NCBI GenBank assembly: GCA_027627225.1
Contig: CM051024.1
Location: 46,907,047 to 46,971,046 of the forward strand
Source of the DNA: Congeria kusceri
Taxonomy: Eukaryota > Mollusca > Bivalvia > Myida > Dreissenidae
Length of the DNA stretch: 64,000 bases
Reading direction: 5' to 3'
The stretch's first letter is position 1. Each line of letters starts with the position of its first letter. Shown here piece after piece: positions 51,501-57,830 of the stretch. The position numbers and the translations under genes were made by a program. Under the pieces are notes generated by a model. The model saw only the letters and a program-made list of their open reading frames with translations, had not been told where the DNA came from and searched no databases.

Positions 51501-53706
51501 GGGTTTAGGGGAAAAGGCCTGGCCTTTAATTTTGGGGAAAATTACACGATAAAAAGTCCAGAAAGGGAAAGAAATTGCAAGTGTAACTTTGAATTTCGGG
51601 GAAAGGTGCATTTCATAAGGCCCCTTTGATATAAGGAAAAAAATCCCTGCCTCAAGAATTTTTTCCCTTCCTTGAAAAAAATCCCCTCCTGTATTTACAA
51701 AATTTTTAACATTAGATCGGCTGTTTGTTTGATTTTTATAATTTTACGACATTAAACGTGTATAAACCCGGTTTATTATCCATACAAAAATGAAATCGGG
51801 CGTGCTGGGCAAAAGGAACGATTTACAGCATAACAAACAAATGTATCACAATTGGAAACACTACACCGGTAAAATTCAAAAACCTATATTGTACTATGGG
51901 TCTAAAATTTGAGATTTACATGATTCTTATGACTATTGAAAAAGCGGAAGTATAAGGTTTATAAGGTCTTAACAACTAATAGTAACTTTGTATATGGAGA
52001 AATTGGAAGAACAAATCTATGAACAGTAGAACTCTAAAATTTAGACTAAATGCAATCAGATACTGGTTCAAAGTGTATTCTTTCACATCATGTATTTTTG
52101 TACATTGTAAAAAAAATTCTCAATGTATGATTTAGGTATATATTCTGTATTTGAAATAGACCATACTTGTCCCACAGATGTCAAGGCAGAGGAAATTCGT
52201 GGAAGAATTTCATACATGGAGGGAGAGTATCTTCCACGAATTTCCTTCTGCCTTGACATCTGTGGGATGTCGTGCAGACCACAGTGGGTAATTTTACGTT
52301 GGGCGCCAATGTAACCCAGCTGAAAAAAACCCAAGCCACAATGGGAATTGAACCCGGGACCTCCCGGTTCATAGGCAAACGCTCTACCGCGTCGCTATAA
52401 AAGCTAGCTCTTATAGCAAGGCAGTATAAGTGTCCTTTATACATCACCCTACTACAAATGCTTTACATTTAATGTAAAGTTACAGTAATATTTGGCAAAA
52501 TACAATGTTTTTGATGACGTAAAACAAGTGTTTTATTATATTTTCCCCTAATAAGTGATTGTCGTGCGAAAATATCCCCTCCTCAAAGGCCCCAGGCCCC
52601 TTCCCCTAATGGTGAAAAAAAAACACTGATAGCTCCTAGTCACGTAATTGATGTGCAACTTGGTTTTTATTAGCATTCTTGGTCAAAATCGGGAGAGTCT
52701 GGCTGCTGCCTCAATCTGATTGGTTGAAGTGATAAACAAGTTGCCATAATTGTAAGAAATTTCTACATACATGAAGAAGATTAATACACAAGTTTAAATC
52801 GGAAATAAAAACTTATATTGGGTAATTTTCTGCACTTTTACAGCAGATTTAGTGTTGTTTATGTAAAGTATGTTGATTAATAACTCTATTCTAGCAAATT
52901 ATAAGAATTTATGAAATTTTTAATTTTCAAGTTTCCACCGCATAAATAGTCTTTCGCGGATTAGACGTTGCAGCGAATTTAGCCCCATATAAAAAGTAGC
53001 TCTAAATTCGTTGCACGTGTGATTTAGTAGACTAATAGTGTCTATAGACTTTTGTTTATTGTTTGTTTATTTGGGTTTAATGGCACTTAAACACAGGAAA
53101 GGTTATATCGTGTCGTATGCTAAATATGAAGTCTTAGATTTTAGAATACAAGTTAATCTCTTTTAAGAACCGGGTATTGAATTATGATGTTCAATGGAAC
53201 TGTTGTAAAGAGCTCTTTCAAGGTATTTAATGTATTTACTAGGAAACTATAGACTACTGACTCACCTAAAACTTTGACTTCTTTAACTTTTGGATTCTTT
53301 TTTGCAGTAATGTAAACTCTTTCCATCTTAATATTAGAGGATCTGTAGCTAATTTTTGCTCCCATGTTAAACTTAATGATTTGGCACTTCTATTGGCATT
53401 GCATGCCAATTTTTTTGAACTTTCAGTCGATGTCGTGCTAGATGCAAAAAATGGAGAACACTGGATGTCACTATTATGACACTTAGCACTGCAATTCGTG
53501 TCAGATCCTGTGTTATTTTCACTATATTGTGTAGCAGAATCAGACCTGGTACTACCACTACTAATACTAGATCTAGTGTTGGTAACTTGTATTTCGCCGT
53601 TATCAGTGACCTGGTTTGAATACAACGTATTTTTAGTTTTTAATTTCTGAATTCGTTTTCTTCTGATTTGATAATCTTTTCTGTTCGATTTGTTATGTTT
53701 TCCCAT
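27275..53706 (-). CDS. KMT5A-like SET domain / tyrosine-recombinase-like fusion protein (20 exons)
   Basis: Exons in transcript order: 53706-53266, 50699-50601, 45373-45223, 44006-43890, 42890-42827, 42576-42564, 41110-39178, 38850-38766, 37457-37321, 36984-36930, 35121-34055, 33399-33161, 32593-32449, 31371-31249, 31000-30805, 29719-29657, 29016-28951, 28658-28587, 28298-28227, 27510-27275. Every intron is GT-AG and phases match at all junctions. The sum is 5374 bases; restoring one base in each of two homopolymers gives 1792 codons (1791 aa). Domain order: basic Ser-rich N-terminus (1-147), PR-Set7/KMT5A-type SET (about 148-291), ~640 residues of 13-aa repeats, acidic linkers, C2H2-like and CCHC-like fingers, YR-like core (about 1380-1600), acidic stretch, triplicated Lys/Pro exon, C-terminal W-containing domain. 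I recall related SET proteins and YR-like C-termini in fishes and molluscs; whether this exact fusion has been named is unknown to me. Likely nuclear lysine methyltransferase; recombinase activity is unproven. Confidence 0.82.
28227..28298 (-). CDS. SET-YR gene exon 19 (third copy)
   Basis: 72 bases, phase 1-1. Encodes DLQSDTAEDDVPCKAPPSKK then RMVQ. Because all three copies are phase-symmetric, any number can be included without changing the frame. Confidence 0.75.
28587..28658 (-). CDS. SET-YR gene exon 18 (second copy)
   Basis: 72 bases, phase 1-1. Encodes DLQSDTDDDNVPCKAPPSKK then RMVQ. Same flanking splice signals as exon 17. Lies in the second ~360-base repeat unit. Confidence 0.75.
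28951..29016 (-). CDS. SET-YR gene exon 17 (first of triplicated exons)
   Basis: 66 bases, phase 1-1. Encodes DLQPDEDDVPSKAPPSKKTM then VQ. Basic, Pro/Lys-rich, NLS-like (inference). Acceptor ccttttcag, donor caag|gtattg, shared with the two other copies. Confidence 0.75.
29657..29719 (-). CDS. SET-YR gene exon 16 (acidic)
   Basis: 63 bases, phases 1 to 1, acceptor ttctgcag, donor tttg|gtaatt. Encodes DFEESEEEDGENDEDGAEED, an acidic tract after the YR core. Confidence 0.75.
30805..31000 (-). CDS. SET-YR gene exon 15 (YR LGH-His and Tyr)
   Basis: Phases 0 to 1. SESELGELARHMGHELSVHR then RFYRLQDDVIELAKVSRLLM. This matches L-x-x-x-L-G-H...Y of tyrosine recombinases: MGH and FYR retain the His and the nucleophile Tyr. 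IEEGKAAQFAGRSLDDINLE follows. Confidence 0.87.
31249..31371 (-). CDS. SET-YR gene exon 14 (YR box II arginine)
   Basis: 41 codons, phases 0 to 0. GDSNFKRGSDCIRRTVQACE, then ITSTKLRKYLATVSQ. STKLRKYLAT corresponds to box II (H-x-L-R-H-x-x-A-T) with Thr in place of the first His and Arg retained. Confidence 0.83.
32449..32593 (-). CDS. SET-YR gene exon 13 (YR beta-hairpin region)
   Basis: Phases 2 to 0. MSLVEVVGKQYKRVPVLLTK, then TMVAAIQALVDKR and NPHVFAQ. GKQYKRVPVLLT resembles the G-K-x-x-K-x-R-x-V-P-L hairpin carrying the catalytic lysine in tyrosine recombinases. Strong splice sites. Confidence 0.8.
33161..33399 (-). CDS. SET-YR gene exon 12 (YR box I)
   Basis: Phases 0 to 2. Contains NALAEVTVARVILFNKRRAS, then EGSKMLTSQF. 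FNKRRASE fits the R-x-x-E pattern of tyrosine recombinase box I (inference). Acceptor gcttcag, donor agac|gtaagt. Confidence 0.8.
33500..33735. repeat. Bivalve-type hairpin-ended repeat in intron
   Basis: Includes 'gaccaaatttcatgaagatc' and ends with 'agctcacattgagcac' ... 'atgctcaggtaagct' (33700-33735), the same terminal hairpin as at 27140, 57700 and 62638. A related fragment ends near 33983. Confidence 0.6.
34055..35121 (-). CDS. SET-YR gene exon 11 (zinc fingers + YR N-terminal region)
   Basis: Phases 1 to 0, 355 codons. Begins EIVIQTVTDSEKRDY, then CCFFCEKSVSKMARHLEKAH (C-x2-C...H-x4-H finger). A second metal-binding-like motif follows: LPCPYCLTFFVKGELWRHVK, then TC. The remainder (LIKKNGVF, RLKILGRVKIEL-like, FKKPSLALKAGQLLKKIAVL, LPLTEDLLKYV) matches the N-terminal core of a long protein family I recall from fishes and molluscs, immediately preceding the YR-like domain. 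Confidence 0.85.
36930..36984 (-). CDS. SET-YR gene exon 10 (linker)
   Basis: Acceptor tctcaaag, donor gaag|gtaaat, phases 0 to 1. Encodes GPIKVSADSTTGSIPEKE. Supported by splice sites and phase only. Confidence 0.6.
37321..37457 (-). CDS. SET-YR gene exon 9 (acidic linker)
   Basis: Acceptor cccaacag, donor acag|gtgagc, phases 1 to 0. Encodes VVTVFIDHDDHTDPHDLLLN, then DSEASEIIEVQ. No known domain. Strong consensus splice sites and fitting phase. Confidence 0.7.
37801..38430. repeat. 100-bp tandem array, ~6.3 units, intronic
   Basis: Units start 'ttcagagtcaccaagatttg' at 37801, 37901, 38001, 38101, 38202, 38302 and 38402; the period is 100 with one of 101. Copies differ by only a few bases. 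Located in the intron between exons 8 and 9 of the SET-YR gene. Confidence 0.95.
38766..38850 (-). CDS. SET-YR gene exon 8 (linker)
   Basis: Acceptor gttttag, donor gcag|gtaccc, phases 0 to 1. Encodes DVEQKQTRGKQEYCHQSSSE, then IDREPEPA. No domain; placed by phase and splice sites. Confidence 0.65.
39178..41110 (-). CDS. SET-YR gene exon 7: ~49 tandem 13-residue repeats
   Basis: A 1.93-kb exon (acceptor atttttcag, donor caag|gtaggg) made almost entirely of a 39-base unit encoding variants of EMEAQKGGQDPAE. Charged, Gln/Glu-rich and probably helical or disordered; no enzymatic domain. Units near the 5' and 3' ends are most diverged and the middle (about 39880-40500) most homogeneous, as in a growing minisatellite. 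One frame change at the C-run 39500-39503 (one base short) splits the exon into frames of 508 and 117 codons; restoring it makes the length fit phases 1 to 0. Plus-strand frames over this region are antisense artefacts. Confidence 0.8.
41880..42430. repeat. Degenerate ~165-bp tandem repeat in intron
   Basis: Three to four units recognisable by 'tcaaaatcaataagggtcat', 'aacctaggcccttttgt' and 'actgtgaccttgaaagttga' variants. This type is dispersed through mollusc introns (recalled). Non-coding. Confidence 0.65.
42564..42576 (-). CDS. SET-YR gene exon 6, 13-base microexon
   Basis: The sequence gcagaagttaaag is bounded by cctttttacag and gtatca. It encodes AEVK plus the first base of Ala, converting phase 0 to phase 1 exactly as needed between the SET exon and the repeat exon. 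AEVKA also resembles the repeat unit that follows (EIKAQK). Supported by frame logic only. Confidence 0.65.
42827..42890 (-). CDS. SET-YR gene exon 5 (SET C-terminus)
   Basis: Phases 2 to 0. NIEVGEEITYDYGLAELPWE plus K. GEE-x-T-YDYG carries the catalytic tyrosine motif of SET domains and is intact. The ELPWEK tail replaces KMT5A's DRSKASIEAHPWLKH-type end, as I recall for the KMT5A-like paralogues. Confidence 0.9.
42941..43562 (+). repeat. Bivalve 'aacaagagctgtc' dispersed element
   Basis: Begins 'aacaagagctgtccacggac' and ends 'cttcgaaaagtcgagctaaa'. The inside has repeats of 'tccaaaaaggggcataat' and 'ttgaagtatatgcataaaag'. A longer relative with the same ends is at 49189-50537. No coding capacity. 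Confidence 0.75.
43890..44006 (-). CDS. SET-YR gene exon 4 (SET catalytic core)
   Basis: Phases 2 to 2. TDASRESGRLGRLVNHGNKN is the counterpart of KMT5A's VDATRETNRLGRLINHS; the NH pair belongs to the AdoMet-binding NHxC region, here NHGN. Then MKEIQGQLVLFATR precedes the last SET strand. Confidence 0.9.
44095..44565. mobile_element. Foldback MITE-like palindromic element (~470 bp)
   Basis: Almost the whole element is one imperfect palindrome centred near 44330. The outer arms 'actcaaagcttgctaagcac' and (reverse) 'gtgcttagcaaactttgagt' match. So do 'tttttgctgctggcttttca' with 'gacgaaaggccgacaagaaa', and the inner arms 'gaaatttctcaaactt' with 'aagtttgagaaatttc'. Ends abut TATATA runs, compatible with insertion into TA-rich sites. 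It is non-coding and lies in the intron between exons 3 and 4 of the SET-YR gene. Confidence 0.85.
44819..44892 (-). repeat. tRNA-like SINE head
   Basis: On the minus strand, 'agttagagcgtgggactccg' (A-box-like) is followed by 'ggggttcgagcccc' (perfect B-box stem-loop) with normal tRNA spacing. The acceptor stem does not pair convincingly, so a tRNA-derived SINE or tRNA pseudogene is preferred. It continues leftward toward the foldback element. Confidence 0.6.
45223..45373 (-). CDS. SET-YR gene exon 3 (SET N-terminal part)
   Basis: Phases 1 to 2. Reads RGIVTTQWRSAGAFLLHYAG, then ETISAAEGERRE, then GFRFFFTSGGKKL(C). It corresponds to the KMT5A region GRGVFAT..GDFVVEYHGDL...KREALY. The GRG turn that contacts AdoMet is present across the exon 2/3 junction. 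Longer-looking open frames in the other two phases here are shadows. Confidence 0.87.
45815..46021 (+). other. Possible antisense exon, unidentified
   Basis: After a good acceptor (tttctcttctaatag, 45832) the frame reads RDTQSSQTEKLWNTRRYPLQ, then SKNIDGRLSISKHMSDYI, stop at 46021. Composition looks protein-like, but I recognise no family and no upstream exon. It could be a retro-fragment within the intron between exons 2 and 3 of the SET-YR gene. Confidence 0.25.
46022..47783. other. Intron; degenerate repeats, no gene
   Basis: Contains degenerate 'ggccatacagagtt' and 'acttgtgtgat' tandem phrases (46870-47400) of the bivalve repeat type. No exon seen. Confidence 0.4.
47784..49056. mobile_element. 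TIR element (DNA transposon remnant) with zinc-finger ORF
   Basis: Terminal inverted repeats of about 39 bases: left 'aaaatcttttttgactgtca' plus 'cagtctgcgcgaaatgc' (47784-47822), right the reverse complement at 49017-49056. Inside is a minus-strand frame with a Cys/His N-terminus. The interior has short GC-rich direct and inverted 'cacgcccg/cgggcgtg' words. No full transposase, so this is a non-autonomous or internally deleted copy. Confidence 0.75.
48016..48282 (-). pseudogene. BED/TTF-type zinc-finger fragment of a transposase
   Basis: 89 codons: MSKKIMTCDTCQSFCSKTKQ, then FVKGTDNFKHEALSQHNNSK, IHQRATEY. The C-x2-C...G-x-x-N-F-K-x-x-x-L-x-x-H-x-x-S-x-x-H pattern is the TTF/BED-like finger found at the start of hAT-type transposases and ZNF862/C17orf113-like proteins. 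The catalytic domain is absent. Located within the TIR pair at 47784-49056. Confidence 0.6.
49189..50537 (+). repeat. Bivalve 'aacaagagctgtc' element, long copy with internal tandem units
   Basis: Begins 'aacaagagctgtcggagaac' and ends 'cttcgaaaagtagacctaaa', matching the ends of 42941-43562. The interior holds about five ~170-base units with 'aagccattcctgagatacta', 'gcttaccgaaaaactttaac' and 'ttggcctatgggttcatttt'. Non-coding. Confidence 0.75.
50601..50699 (-). CDS. SET-YR gene exon 2 (pre-SET/SET start)
   Basis: Acceptor atttcag, donor aaag|gtaaat, phases 1 to 1. Encodes GRAKRVKPVSEAEQWLHKDD, then DPPGFEIKCFPGK, joining to GRGIV in exon 3. This matches the start of the KMT5A SET domain (..GKGRGVFAT). 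Confidence 0.85.
52171..52266. repeat. Near-perfect hairpin, 36-bp arms, 23-bp loop
   Basis: The left arm 'cccacagatgtcaaggcaga' plus 'ggaaattcgtggaaga' (52171-52206) pairs with 52230-52266; the only difference is one extra base. Such high arm identity implies recent origin or functional pairing. Confidence 0.9.
52333..52405 (-). repeat. tRNA-like segment (SINE head or tRNA pseudogene)
   Basis: On the minus strand 'gcgacgcggtagagcgtttg' is followed by 'cctatgaaccgggag' and 'cccgggttcaattcccat' (B box). Spacing is tRNA-like. Acceptor-stem pairing is poor, so not called a functional tRNA. Confidence 0.55.
53266..53706 (-). CDS. SET-YR gene exon 1 (start codon, one frameshift)
   Basis: Starts MGKHNKSNRKDYQIRRKRIQ and is rich in Ser, Thr and Asn. 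It ends ...SLTWEQKLATDPLILRWKEF, then TLLQK. Read literally the frame stops at a TAG that coincides with the splice donor (ttttag|gtgagt). The exit phase required by exon 2 is supplied by the frame KNPKVKEVKVL, reached if the six-A run (T run on the plus strand, 53298-53303) had one more base. An acceptor-like tttctttaacag lies 21 bases upstream of the ATG, suggesting an additional 5' UTR exon. Confidence 0.65.
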   Translation of the reverse strand: MGKHNKSNRKDYQIRRKRIQKLKTKNTLYSNQVTDNGEIQVTNTRSSISSGSTRSDSATQYSENNTGSDTNCSAKCHNSDIQCSPFFASSTTSTESSKKLACNANRSAKSLSLTWEQKLATDPLILRWKEFTLLQKRIQKLKKSKF

Positions 53707-53727
53707 AATCAGAATATCAGACTGTTA

Positions 53728-54089
53728 AAGAAATAAAAAGTCAAAGAAAAAAATGGCTACAAACCCATGCCGGAAGAATCTCTCGACGCATGTGCGGAAT
53801 TCGTCTCACGCGCGTAATTGGTTCCACGCGTAATGTTTAGGCCGAAGAAAAGCATAAAACTGCAAAATTAGACAAAAACGAGATAAAATGATGACTCTCA
53901 GATGAATGTGGGGACATGGCTGGAAACTAAAAATAAATATTCAAGTTGAATTCCCTTAAACCTGGGCCAACCGTAATTCCGAGGACATGGCAATGACCCC
54001 ACTACGCATCCTTGGTCCCCACAACAAAGGTTTTTCAACGAAAAAATGTCCCCCCTATTACGGTATTACCAGTACTCCCTCTCTCTCTC

Positions 54090-54125
<36 letters not shown>

Positions 54126-54137
54126 CCTCTCCCTCCC

Positions 54138-54173
<36 letters not shown>

Positions 54174-54515
54174 GCTTTCTCGTTTTAATACGTGCATTAA
54201 ATTATAATTCATTTATTAACAATTTTTAAGTCAATGTCAATATCAGCATATCGGTATATAATTTACATTTGCAACATGAATTAGCCCTGACTGAACCAAT
54301 TTTCGTAATTAAATAGTCAAGTGTAACCAACCTAAAAATTGAGTGGTATTTAACCAATATGTTTTAATGTGGTAATATTTGCAAAATCCAAAATGTGAAA
54401 GTCGACGAGATTCAGCTGAATTGTTTAATTTCGCAAAATTATTTAATAAAAATGTAATCATTTAATCAATGTATGCATTTTCTATTATAAAAGTGGGTAA
54501 TATGCGCATAAAATA
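53728..54515. promoter_or_regulatory. Shared divergent intergenic/promoter interval
   Basis: About 0.8 kb between the SET-YR start (minus strand) and the NDUFAF4 start (plus strand). A local GC-richer stretch (53765-53835) with several CpGs and the CT microsatellite lie here. Bidirectional promoter activity is inferred from orientation only; no TATA or initiator can be assigned. Confidence 0.4.
54073..54175. repeat. CT microsatellite
   Basis: About 100 bases of (CT)n with CCCT interruptions, between the divergent genes. The poly-Ser/Leu frame through it is an artefact. Confidence 0.95.
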
Positions 54516-57500
54516 ATGGGCGGTAAGGTGTCAAAATCACATGTTTCGAAGGCAGCAAGGTCAGTCAAAAACGGAAAGGTGGCTACACAACATTCAGAGA
54601 AGCCTACCAACATAAGACAAGAAAACGCCGATGCCAGTCACACAGAAGCAGGTAGAAAATGTCGTACCAGACCAGGATCTGTTTTATGTCTTTAGTTTCA
54701 ATGAATGTCATTTCTAAGAGCAATGAATATTGTAATTGGCTTTAAAGTTGATATGGGGAATATAATATAGCATAACTTGTTAGCGCTGGTCAAATATTGA
54801 GGTACTTTTAATGTGGAAAATATTCGCTGCAGCGCATAACTGGGAAAAGACCATTTCTGTGGTGGAAAGTTTTCCTTCTTTGTCTATATTATTCCAACAT
54901 GATTTTGATTGCAACTTTTAAGTCCCGTAATTAGATTGTAAACGGATTGCAATAACATTTACATACCTGGGCAGATAAACCATTCCTTATTAATGTTCTA
55001 TAAATATTTTTATAATTACACTTTCATTTTGGATGCACAAACAATTTTGACCTACACACCTTTTTATTTTTAAATAAATTTCAATAACAGCCGCTGTGTA
55101 TCAGTGTGTTCAATTTTATCATTAAAACTGCTAACTCAGGTCATTGCGTCATTTCTATTGGTCAGTTGATTCTATTAATAAAGTTGAAGGTGTAAACATA
55201 GCACATTAATGTAGTAGATAAATATTCAGGTTTAAATTGAAATCATTATGCACCTGTGGCAAATCATTATAAAACTGTGGCGAATGGTTATTGTGGCGAA
55301 TGGTTACTAATTCCTAAGTAAGACTACTCGTCCCTAAATTTTAATAAGCAGAGTCTGGAAATATTCTACATATCTAAGGACAAATTGGCAAAGTATGTGG
55401 TATATATCAAGAGCCACGCTGAAGGCTATCAGGACAATTTTGATCATTGTAGTCCAAGTAAAGTTTACAAATTTAACAGGTCAAGTCTTATTTACAAATA
55501 ATAACAATTGGAACTTTCCCAGATAGATTTTTTACTTATCCCAGGCTTTGGGCAAGTAGGTTATTTCAAAGACACTTAGTAATACTAGTTTTGATATTTA
55601 AGATAAAAAATAGTTACAGATACAGCAAATGTATAGTTTTATTTTCAGAATATGTATGAAATTTGTCAGTTTGGGGACATTGCGAAATTGGGAAAAAAAT
55701 GTGATAGAGAATTAATATATTAAATGCAGTTGAACCCGGCTAATTTACTCATTTGGGTGTCGTAATAAAAGCGGACTTTATAGCAGGGTGGTCGTATTAT
55801 CGAGGTACGGCAGATCACCGAGTCAGTACATGCATACTTCTGTGTAATTTTAAGTTTTAATAAGAAAAAGATAAATTAATAGATAACGAACATGCCAATT
55901 TGATTTCAATAAAATGTTTTATTGAATACAGATTATGTAACTTATGAATATGAACTTTACATTTTTAGTCAGAAAATAATTAAAACTTTATTAACTAAGC
56001 CCATTTAAGGTTCAGCATTCATCAGTGTTATCCACTAACTGTCAGCTTATTTGGTACTTTTGGTCTGGGATTAGTGGTCGGAATACGGAATAGCGGGGTG
56101 CCCGTAGAATCAGGGTTTGGGCCCATTGAAATATATAGGAAAACAATTGAGTCTTTTAAAAAGTGTACGCTTTAGCGGGTTGGTCGTAAATTCAAGGTGG
56201 TCGTGAAGCTGGGTTTTGGTGTAGTTAGCCAAGTGGCATGTTAGTTGAATTCAATATTGTAATCATTTGTAATTTTTTTAGCCATAAACAGGTCCAGTCA
56301 TGATTTAGAACATATATGATTGTGTCATTAGAGACCATAGTGTGTAGAAAATAATGGTGTTTGTGGGGCATAGCTCCTTCTACAGATTGAACCTATTCAG
56401 CAATGAAAAATCATCAAGAGAATTTAAAAAAAACAACATTCCAGTAATGTACAATATTGTCTTAAAAAAATAACTATATCTTGTTTGTCTTCTGAAAAAT
56501 GCTGCACAAAAATAAGTATGCTCAAATGAAGAAAACAAACAATTTCATTTTATTTTCAGAACAACCTGATATTCATGATGAACTTCAAAAGAAAGATGAC
56601 AGTCTGATTGGACGAGTCCAGGAGCTCAATGTGGTCATTATTATTATGTGGAGCCAGAATTTTCATATCCAAAGGTTCTAAAGAAACACTTGTATATCAT
56701 TTATGCCCCTGTATGTCTGGTCGTCCATGATTTCGTACATTCAAGGTTAACTAGATATTACTGCTTTGTCTATCACCAACATCACTTACTACAACACTTG
56801 GATACTTACACAGTTGTTGCTCATGACCATTCCTAATCCACCCATATCACCCAACCTCACTTTGACCTTGAATGTAACCTAATTTGGACTTAAATTAAAG
56901 TGGTCTGTCAACCATCAACCTGGGGCATGTGTGTTTATCAAACACAGCGACTTGTTTCTGACTATTAAAATGTCTGTAAGCATGAAAAGTGGCGTAATAT
57001 GCAGTTTTACACAATAAAACCTCTCTGTGCTTTGAAAATATACACAGGTTTGGATGCCTACAGGAATCAGTATGGAATCTGTTCACATTTTACAGAACCA
57101 TTGCCCTGAACTTTTGTAGTTTATGTTTTTCGCAAACATAACTGCCGATTTAAATATTTTTCACTGAAAATCTGATCATATACCTCATTTTAGAATAATT
57201 TTAGTAGCCAATCGCTGTTTTGGCAGGTACTGGTCAATTGAATGCTTACATAGAATACAAATAATACCTTTACTTGATTGATTTCATTCCAGATAGTGTC
57301 TAAGTCAGAGAGGCCCCTACCCCAGCTGAGGACCACAGCCATGGACCCAATGGAGGCCCTTGTAGACGTCAAGAAGGTCACGAGGGGGAAATTCTCCCTT
57401 CTACAGGCCAACACCATACTGGAGAAGCATGCATCGGCACCCATGGAGCACACGGCCGAAAGTCTGGCTAGTGAATATAACCTGGATATCCAGCAAACGT

Positions 57501-57652
57501 TCTTTTTCTTGAGACATTTTAGCAAGATGAACATTGAGGGAGGAATGCGGTTGCAAGAGAGTACGGCTATGAAGGAAATTGTAGCGAAGCGAGAGGATAA
57601 GAAGAGTAGTTACAGAAATTTTATGGAAAGTCTTTTTCAAGGGAAAAGATGA
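54516..57652 (+). CDS. NDUFAF4: NDUFAF4, mitochondrial complex I assembly factor 4 (3 exons)
   Basis: Exons 54516-54651, 56560-56633 and 57293-57652; 570 coding bases, 189 aa, close to the human protein (175 aa). Starts MGGKVSKSHVSKAARSVKNG, with a myristoylation-type MG..S N-terminus as in vertebrate NDUFAF4 (MGALVIRG). Exon 2 reads EQPDIHDELQKKDDSLIGRV (vertebrate YPEVKGEIARKDEKLLSFLKDV). Exon 3 has VDVKKVTRGKFSLLQANTIL and YNLDIQQTFFFLRHF, matching INIKSIPKGKISIVEALTLL and YQLEQKDVNSLLKYF. The protein acts with NDUFAF3 in assembling the Q module at the inner membrane (established). Exons join in phase 1, then 0. The exon 2 donor (gtg|gtcatt) is weak, so its exact end is uncertain. attaaa at 57674 is a possible polyadenylation signal. 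Confidence 0.88.
54652..56559 (+). other. NDUFAF4 intron 1, with a pogo/Tigger-like MITE
   Basis: The intron is AT-rich. A probable non-autonomous element occupies about 55728-56221: it starts 'cagttgaacccggctaattt' and ends near 'cgtgaagctgggttttggtg', which is roughly its reverse complement. It carries several 'ggtcgtaaattc/ggtggtcgt' words, as in pogo/Tigger-type elements. Confidence 0.45.
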
Positions 57653-57694
57653 CCATGGTGAATTTTATAGCAATATTAAACAAATACATGCAGT

Positions 57695-57830
57695 TTTTCG
57701 CTCACCTGAGCACATAGTGCTCGGTGTTCATGCCTGGTGAGCTATTGGTATAGGGGACCTCTCCTGCGCTGTCCATCGTCTGTATGCCATCAGCAATTTG
57801 CCCGTTATTGCGACTTCATTTTTAAGCCTG
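57695..57830 (+). repeat. Hairpin-ended bivalve repeat, end copy
   Basis: 'gctcacctgagcacatagtg' then 'ggtataggggacctctcctg' and 'cagcaattt' are shared with 62638-62730. The first 45 bases fold into a stem (gctcacc...ggtgagc). Confidence 0.8.

Larger units (their letters stand above)
51488..52624. mobile_element. TIR-bounded non-autonomous DNA element (~1.1 kb)
   Basis: The left end 'ggtttaggggaaaaggcctg' region (51491-51550) is matched in reverse by the right end 'ccaggccccttcccctaat' (52560-52624), giving diverged TIRs of about 60 bases. A second left end occurs at 26398. No transposase ORF. Nested inside are a perfect-looking hairpin (52171-52266) and a tRNA-like segment. Confidence 0.7.

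Noticed and set aside
51156..51629. 157-codon plus-strand frame
   Set aside because: Runs into the left end of the TIR element; no domain or homologue recognised.
52333..52405. Functional tRNA gene
   Set aside because: A and B boxes are good but the acceptor stem does not pair; a SINE or relic is more likely.
53987..54229. Plus-strand Ser/Leu-repeat frame
   Set aside because: Product of the CT microsatellite.
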